Source: DATGXB01 sp035298905
GTDB taxonomy: Bacteria > Cyanobacteriota > Cyanobacteriia > Cyanobacteriales > Nostocaceae
Assembly (NCBI GenBank): GCA_035298905.1
Contig: DATGXQ010000154.1
Location: forward strand, 1 to 6,412
Direction: 5' to 3'
DNA length: 6,412 nucleotides
Part shown: positions 1 to 3,456 of the stretch, piece by piece
Layout of the letters: each line of letters opens with the position of its first letter
How positions within the stretch are numbered: position 1 is the stretch's first letter
Notes under the pieces: model-generated
What the model was told of the DNA's origin: nothing
What the model saw: only the letters and a program-made list of their open reading frames with translations
Databases searched by the model: none
Position numbers and translations under genes: made by a program

Positions 1-425
1 TTTTTCAATTGTGGCCCGTCTAAAACTGCGTCGGTGAAGTCCGCGCCTGTAATATCCACATTATCAAATGTAGAACGGACTAAAACCGCTTCGGTGAAAT
101 TAGCATCAGTTAAATCAGCATTCTTAAATCTGGCTAAATAAGCAATACCATTACTGAAATCTACACCATGAAAATTGATACCTTCTAGCACTGTGCCATT
201 AAATACGCCTCCCCGTAAGTCAGCGTTGCTAAAATTGGCATTGGTGAGGCTAATATTAGTAAACTCTGTGCCGATTAAACTTTGTCCAGAATAATCTTTG
301 GCTACTATTTCATCATCCCCGGCTGAACGGGTAATGCTGGAGGAACTAGCAGCATCCGCAGATAAGGGAAAGAGCATGATTGCTACCGCTAAGACTAAAC
401 TAGCTAGTGTTTGCCAATATTTCAT
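1..425 (-). CDS. Exported pentapeptide-repeat protein, 3' end cut off by the window edge
   Basis: The ATG at 425-423 opens a frame that stays open for 141 codons and runs off the window, so the C-terminus is missing. Residues 1-26 form a Sec-type signal peptide: MKYW, a hydrophobic core (LASLVLAVAIMLFPL), then ADAA as the likely cleavage site. From about residue 46 the protein shows the five-residue A(D/N)LxX periodicity, for example TNANFSNADL (61-70), NADLTDANF (102-110) and ITGADFTDAVLDG (125-137). This predicts a right-handed quadrilateral beta-helix. Exported proteins of this build occur in cyanobacteria and as plant thylakoid-lumen proteins of the TL15/TL17/TL20.3 type; their biochemical role is unsettled. 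Location in lumen or periplasm is inferred. No strong Shine-Dalgarno precedes the ATG, but it directly begins a good signal peptide. The gene is divergent from the CHRD gene at 687. Confidence 0.85.
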   Translation of the reverse strand, partial: MKYWQTLASLVLAVAIMLFPLSADAASSSSITRSAGDDEIVAKDYSGQSLIGTEFTNISLTNANFSNADLRGGVFNGTVLEGINFHGVDFSNGIAYLARFKNADLTDANFTEAVLVRSTFDNVDITGADFTDAVLDGPQLK

Positions 426-686
426 AAATCAACTTAACAATTCTCAACATACAACCATTAATTATTAAACAGTAAATTGGTTATTGCTCGGTGAAAATTA
501 GGTATTGCTGATTTCAGGTTATGATTTTTGGGTGTAAAAGTTTTCTGTGGCATGTCTCTACGCTATTGTTAAGGCGGGTAGAATTCGGGAAGATAGGGTA
601 GTAACTATTGCAACACTGCTAGTATGTCTTGCAAAAGGCGGATGTAGCTTTTTAGTTGCCGTTTAATTTTTTGAGAGCAGAATATT
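426..686. other. Divergent intergenic region with no confident promoter
   Basis: This 261-bp AT-rich spacer separates two divergent genes for exported proteins and must hold both promoters or leaders. I see no convincing -35/-10 pair on either strand. Two near-identical words, GGTTATTGCT (479-488) and GGTATTGCT (501-509), start 22 bp apart, and a partial GGTTATG lies at 517-523. A purine stretch GAGAG (673-677), nine bases before the ATG at 687, is the likely ribosome binding site of the CHRD gene. Confidence 0.4.
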
Positions 687-1397
687 ATGCGTGTTAAGTT
701 TATATTCACTACCCTGATTTGTCTGCTGGTTTTTGCATGGGTAACTGTATTCCCTCTACAGGGAAAAAAGGCTTTTGCCCAAAATATCAACCCAGAAATC
801 GCCTTAAGTCAGCAAAGTACAGCTAACCTGAATCCAAGTAAGGGTAAGGACATTGGTTTTGTTTACGAAGCTTTTTTGAGTCCTCAGCAAGAACCAGGTG
901 AAGAGGAGGAGACACCAAAATTTATCCCGTCCACCTTTCGCTCTACAGCACCTTCTGTACCTAGAAATCAGCGTAAATCACGGGGACAGGGAGTGGTAAA
1001 ATTTACTAAAGATTTAAGTAAAGCATTTGTCGAGGTTCAGGTTGAAGGCGTAAACACCAAAGATATAGTTATGTTCCATATCCACTGCGGCAACCCAGAT
1101 GTGCTAGGCCCTATCCTAGTTGACTTTGCTCTTGCTGGGGACATTCAACAGAACTTTGCTGACAATGTATTTTCAGCAGAAGTGACAAATGAGAATATCG
1201 AGAAGACTACTAATTCTGGACGTGATGTTTTAGGTGCTTACCTGTTGGGATGTCCAATAGAGTCAGGGAAACCGGATAAGGTCAAAACTGTTGCGGGAAT
1301 GGAACAATATGCTAAACGCAGCCAACTATACTTCAATTTACATACTAAAGGTCAGACCTTTTTTGGTGATATTCGGGGTAAACTAAATCCGGTATAG
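687..1397 (+). CDS. Exported CHRD-domain protein of unknown function
   Basis: This 236-residue protein starts with a clear signal peptide: positive MRVK, a hydrophobic core to about residue 23, and AFA|QN as the likely cleavage site after residue 31. The mature part matches the CHRD (chordin-like) domain from about residue 57 to 233. It begins with FLSPQQEPG (63-71), continues with FHIHCGNPDVLGPILVDF (130-147), and ends with the typical YFNLHTKGQTFFGDIRG (215-231). Known CHRD proteins are mostly bacterial exported proteins without an assigned reaction, named after repeats in the animal BMP antagonist chordin. His131, His133 and His219 are typical of the fold. Cys134 and Cys189 are the only cysteines after the signal peptide and could form a disulfide. 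An acidic and then basic insert lies at about 71-100 (GEEEET, later RNQRKSRG). The ATG follows GAGAG at a 9-nt gap. The 116-bp gap to gcvT gives no reason to assume a shared function. Confidence 0.85.
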   Translation: MRVKFIFTTLICLLVFAWVTVFPLQGKKAFAQNINPEIALSQQSTANLNPSKGKDIGFVYEAFLSPQQEPGEEEETPKFIPSTFRSTAPSVPRNQRKSRGQGVVKFTKDLSKAFVEVQVEGVNTKDIVMFHIHCGNPDVLGPILVDFALAGDIQQNFADNVFSAEVTNENIEKTTNSGRDVLGAYLLGCPIESGKPDKVKTVAGMEQYAKRSQLYFNLHTKGQTFFGDIRGKLNPV

Positions 1398-1407
1398 CGT
1401 TAATAAC

Positions 1408-1423
1408 AATTCAAAATTCAAAA
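1408..1423. repeat. Short AATTCAA heptamer tandem (two copies plus AA)
   Basis: AATTCAA occurs at 1408-1414 and again at 1415-1421, followed by AA, ten bases after the stop of the CHRD gene. Heptameric tandem repeats are a known trait of filamentous cyanobacterial intergenic DNA. With only two full copies, chance cannot be excluded. Confidence 0.4.
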
Positions 1424-1501
1424 CCGCCGAAAATTACTTTGCTGTCTCTGCTCTCTGCGTTTCCTTGGCTGTCGTAGGATAGAGTTGGGACAGCATATTA
1501 C

Positions 1502-1507
1502 TATAAA
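1502..1507 (+). promoter_or_regulatory. Candidate -10 box (TATAAA) just ahead of gcvT
   Basis: TATAAA lies six bases before the GTG start of gcvT. If used as a -10 element it would place the transcription start on or next to the GTG, giving a leaderless mRNA. Consistent with that, no Shine-Dalgarno is visible before the GTG. No good -35 is seen at 16-18 bp, so this is a weak call. Confidence 0.2.
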
Positions 1508-1513
1508 CTACCT

Positions 1514-2626
1514 GTGGCTAATCAAGAAAATATTCAATCTCTGGCGCGAACCCCTTTATATCAACTGGGTGTAGAACTGAAAGCCAAATTTACCAGTTTT
1601 GGCGGTTGGGAAATGCCTGTACAATATGGCGGTATTACCCAGGAACACCAAGCAGTAAGGAATGCTGCGGGGATGTTTGATATTTCCCACATGGGTAAGT
1701 TTATCCTGCAAGGTGAGGATATTATTACCCAATTACAATATTTAGTCCCTTCAGATTTAAGTTGTCTACAACCAGGACAAGCACAATATACTGTGTTATT
1801 AAATCCTCAAGGGGGAATTATTGACGATATCATTGTTTATTACCAAAGCGCAGAAAAGGTAGTAATTATAGTTAATGCGGCTACTACAGGTAAGGATAAG
1901 GCTTGGTTGTTGCAACATTTGGATACAAATAAACTGGATTTTCAAGACCTTTCCTCTGATAAAGTCTTAATTGCTGTGCAAGGTCCGAAAGCTGTTTCTT
2001 TTCTTCAAGCTTTAGTATCTGTAGATTTAAGTCCAGTTAAGGCTTTTGGGCATTTGGAAACCTCTATTTTTGGTCAGCCGGCTTTCCTCGCTCGCACTGG
2101 TTACACTGGGGAAGATGGGTTTGAGGTGATGGTAGACCCGGAAACTGGGAAGAAATTATGGCAAAGTCTCTATGATGTTGGTGTCACACCTTGCGGACTG
2201 GGGGCTAGGGATACTCTGCGACTAGAAGCGGCTATGGCATTATATGGACAAGATATTGATGATAACACGACACCGTTAGAGGCGGGTTTGAATTGGTTGG
2301 TACATTTAGATACTAAAGGCGATTTTATTGGCAGGGATGTTTTAGAACGACAAAAAACTGAGGGTTTAAGTCGTCGTTTAGTGGGTTTGCAAACTCAAGG
2401 CAGAAATATTGCCCGTCATGGTTATCCAGTATTATCTTCAGGGCAAGCTGTAGGCGAGGTAACAAGTGGCACTCTTTCTCCTACCCTTGGTTATCCTGTG
2501 GCTTTAGCCTATGTTCCCACAGATTTAGCCAAGCTGAAACAACAGATGGAAGTAGAAATTCGTGGTAAAGTATACCCTGCTATCGTGGTAAAAAGACCGT
2601 TTTATAAGTCGAAAAACCGTGTTTGA
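1514..2626 (+). CDS. gcvT: Glycine cleavage system T-protein (aminomethyltransferase)
   Basis: GcvT takes the aminomethyl group carried on lipoyl-GcvH, passes the methylene to tetrahydrofolate and releases ammonia (EC 2.1.2.10) in the cytoplasm. The 370 residues fit the family's usual length of about 360-375. The folate-binding GCV_T domain covers about residues 10-270. It has FGGWEMPVQYGG (29-40), GMFDISHMGK (53-62), GGIIDDIIVYY (100-110, with the family's catalytic Asp in the Asp104-Asp105 pair), RTGYTGEDGFEV (194-205) and GLGARDTLRLEA (228-239). The C-terminal barrel spans about 285-362 and includes GEVTSGTLSPTLG (314-326). The KGCYxGQE motif of the YgfZ branch is absent, supporting a true GcvT. 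The start is GTG; an in-frame TAG at 1475-1477 with no start codon between makes it the first possible start. No Shine-Dalgarno is visible. gcvH follows after 157 bp. Confidence 0.97.
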   Translation: MANQENIQSLARTPLYQLGVELKAKFTSFGGWEMPVQYGGITQEHQAVRNAAGMFDISHMGKFILQGEDIITQLQYLVPSDLSCLQPGQAQYTVLLNPQGGIIDDIIVYYQSAEKVVIIVNAATTGKDKAWLLQHLDTNKLDFQDLSSDKVLIAVQGPKAVSFLQALVSVDLSPVKAFGHLETSIFGQPAFLARTGYTGEDGFEVMVDPETGKKLWQSLYDVGVTPCGLGARDTLRLEAAMALYGQDIDDNTTPLEAGLNWLVHLDTKGDFIGRDVLERQKTEGLSRRLVGLQTQGRNIARHGYPVLSSGQAVGEVTSGTLSPTLGYPVALAYVPTDLAKLKQQMEVEIRGKVYPAIVVKRPFYKSKNRV

Positions 2627-2633
2627 AGATGGG

Positions 2634-2687
2634 GAGATGAGGAGGATGAGGGAGATGAGGGAGATGAGGGAGATGAGGGAGATGAGG
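2634..2687. repeat. 9-bp tandem repeat GAGATGAGG, six units
   Basis: Starting eight bases after the gcvT stop, GAGATGAGG is repeated head to tail at 2634, 2643 (diverged, AGGATGAGG), 2652, 2661, 2670 and 2679. Five of the six units are identical. The plus strand is all G and A except for one T per unit. The period is three codons, which keeps an antisense frame open, but that frame encodes only a Leu-Ile-Ser low-complexity string and is not a gene. Confidence 0.9.
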
Positions 2688-2705
2688 AAGTAATTTTCTA
2701 TTCCC

Positions 2706-2767
2706 AATCCCCAGTCACTAATCCCCAGTCACTAATCCCCAGTCACCAATCACCAATCACCAATACC
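2706..2767. repeat. Heptameric tandem repeat (STRR-like), AATCCCC / AGTCACT
   Basis: The DNA is in strict 7-bp phase: AATCCCC, AGTCACT, AATCCCC, AGTCACT, AATCCCC, AGTCACC, AATCACC, AATCACC, AATACC. This can also be read as three 14-bp units (2706, 2720, 2734) followed by 7-bp units. It resembles the short tandemly repeated repetitive sequences of the CCCCA(A/G)T class described in Calothrix and other heterocystous cyanobacteria. It ends directly before the gcvH ribosome binding site. Confidence 0.88.
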
Positions 2768-2769
2768 TA

Positions 2770-2775
2770 GAGGAG
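2770..2775 (+). promoter_or_regulatory. Ribosome binding site GAGGAG of gcvH
   Basis: GAGGAG is a strong Shine-Dalgarno sequence eight bases before the ATG at 2784. It overlaps the alternative in-frame GTG at 2775, which therefore cannot be the start served by this site. It decides the start of gcvH. Confidence 0.85.
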
Positions 2776-2783
2776 TGTTATCT

Positions 2784-3173
2784 ATGGCTTTTGAATACCC
2801 GGAAGATTTAAGATATTCCGATACTCATGAGTATGTGCGGTTAGATGGGGAAATTGCCACTATTGGAATTACCGCGTTTGCGATCGATCAATTAGGTGAT
2901 ATCGTATTTCTAGATTTGTCGGAAATTGGTGATGCTCTGAGTAAGGGTGAAAGTTTTGGCACAATTGAATCTGTTAAAGCAGTAGAAGATTTAAAATCAC
3001 CAGTCACCGGTACAGTGGTAGAACGTAATGAAGCACTCATTAATTCTCCTGAACATATAGTTGATGACCCCTATGGTGAAGGATGGTTTTTAAAGGTACG
3101 TGTCGATAACCCTGATGAAGTTGAAGACGGGATGACAGCTAGTGAATATAGTGCATTGGTAGAGGGGGTTTAG
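2784..3173 (+). CDS. gcvH: Glycine cleavage system H-protein (lipoyl carrier)
   Basis: GcvH is the mobile lipoylated carrier that shuttles the aminomethyl group from GcvP to GcvT and is then reoxidised by the L-protein. Starting at the ATG at 2784 it has 129 residues, the usual size for bacterial GcvH. The fold is the lipoyl/biotinyl beta-barrel: YSDTHEYVR (11-19) at the N-terminus, GITAFAIDQLGDIVFLDLSEIG (28-49), then the lipoylation motif GTIESVKAVEDL (59-70) with Lys65 as the lipoyl-lysine. It ends with PYGEGWFLKV (96-105) and an acidic tail. A GTG nine bases upstream is in frame but lies within the Shine-Dalgarno, so ATG is preferred. All family residues needed for lipoylation appear intact. 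gcvT lies 157 bp upstream and gcvP 283 bp downstream. Confidence 0.97.
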   Translation: MAFEYPEDLRYSDTHEYVRLDGEIATIGITAFAIDQLGDIVFLDLSEIGDALSKGESFGTIESVKAVEDLKSPVTGTVVERNEALINSPEHIVDDPYGEGWFLKVRVDNPDEVEDGMTASEYSALVEGV

Positions 3174-3189
3174 TAGAAAGACGCGGGGA

Positions 3190-3256
3190 GGGGAGACAGG
3201 TCGAGGGGAGAGGGGAGAAGAAGAGAGGGGTGACACGGAGAGGGGAGAGGGGAGAA
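3190..3256. repeat. G/A-rich 30-bp direct repeat built from GGGGAGA heptamers
   Basis: Positions 3190-3219 and 3227-3256 align without gaps at 26 of 30 bases, a 37-bp periodicity. Inside them GGGGAGA recurs at 3190, 3205, 3212, 3242 and 3249, with a variant GGGGTGA at 3227. Two tracts are pure purine: 3203-3230 (28 nt) and 3237-3256 (20 nt). GGGG runs are frequent, but several gaps are 11 nt, longer than a canonical G-quadruplex loop. Confidence 0.8.
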
Positions 3257-3276
3257 TTTTTTGTCTTTCTTTCTCC

Positions 3277-3337
3277 GCGTCCCCGCATCACCGCGTCCCC
3301 GTGTCTCTTTTCTCCGCGTCCCCGCGTCCCCGCGTCT
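3277..3337. repeat. 8-bp tandem repeat GCGTCCCC, C/T-rich
   Basis: GCGTCCCC occurs at 3277, 3293, 3316 and 3324. Diverged units lie in phase at 3285 (GCATCACC) and 3301 (GTGTCTCT), and a partial unit at 3332 (GCGTCT). A 7-bp piece (3309-3315) breaks the phase once. It forms the pyrimidine-rich right half of the spacer and supplies the right arms of the nested inverted repeats. Confidence 0.8.
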
Positions 3338-3391
3338 GGAATGTCTCCCTCCCAGTACTCATTTCCCAAAATTCTCTGACTTATCCTCAAC

Positions 3392-3419
3392 TTGCTAAAA
3401 GCAATCATTACAATATATT
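3392..3419 (+). promoter_or_regulatory. Candidate sigma-70-type promoter for gcvP
   Basis: TTGCTA (3392-3397, four of six to TTGACA) is followed after 16 bp by TATATT (3414-3419, five of six to TATAAT). A start of transcription near 3426 would leave a leader of about 30 nt before the GTG at 3457, including its Shine-Dalgarno. The word ATATATTA occurs twice, at 3413 and 3424, so a second -10-like TATATT at 3425-3430 exists without a matching -35. Confidence 0.4.
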
Positions 3420-3444
3420 AAGCATATATTAAACAATAGTGTTT

Positions 3445-3452
3445 GGAGAGGA
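3445..3452 (+). promoter_or_regulatory. Ribosome binding site GGAGAGGA of gcvP
   Basis: This purine-rich Shine-Dalgarno contains GGAG eight bases and AGAGGA four bases before the GTG at 3457. It lies downstream of the other possible start (GTG at 3439), which has only AT-rich sequence before it. It favours 3457 as the start of gcvP. Confidence 0.6.
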
Positions 3453-3456
3453 AGTT

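Larger units (their letters stand above)
3179..3337. repeat. Nested inverted repeats in the gcvH-gcvP spacer (potential long RNA hairpin)
   Basis: Three perfect inverted repeats are nested. AGACGCGGGGA (3179-3189) pairs with TCCCCGCGTCT (3327-3337), GACACGG (3232-3238) with CCGTGTC (3299-3305), and GGAGAA (3251-3256) with TTCTCC (3271-3276). The innermost loop is 14 nt. The left arm is G/A-rich and the right arm C/T-rich. In a gcvH readthrough transcript this could fold into a long interrupted hairpin starting five bases after the gcvH stop. No U-run follows the outer stem, so it does not look like a simple terminator. Confidence 0.6.

Noticed and set aside
601..614. Possible NtcA site starting GTAACTATTGC.
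   Set aside because: The right half reads AAC instead of TAC at the required GTA-N8-TAC spacing, so only one half-site is present.
605..790. Minus-strand open frame of 61 codons across the start of the CHRD gene.
   Set aside because: It overlaps the signal-peptide region of a well-supported gene and has no recognisable features.
1424..1431. CCGCCGAA ahead of gcvT, which recalls part of a glycine riboswitch core.
   Set aside because: The other conserved parts of the aptamer, such as a preceding GGAGAG-type segment and a second aptamer, are not found in the 116-bp spacer, and the bases after CGAA do not match the family core.
2525..2707. Minus-strand open frame encoding a Leu-Ile-Ser repeat string.
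   Set aside because: It is the antisense reading of the 9-bp tandem repeat plus the end of gcvT. The frame stays open because the repeat period is three codons.
3179..3337. A MITE-like element bounded by the 11-bp inverted repeat.
   Set aside because: No target-site duplication flanks it, and the interior is made of simple tandem repeats rather than a transposon-derived core.
3139..3408. Minus-strand open frame of 89 codons across the gcvH-gcvP spacer.
   Set aside because: It is composed of repeat-derived, highly biased sequence, overlaps the end of gcvH and shows no domain or ribosome binding site.
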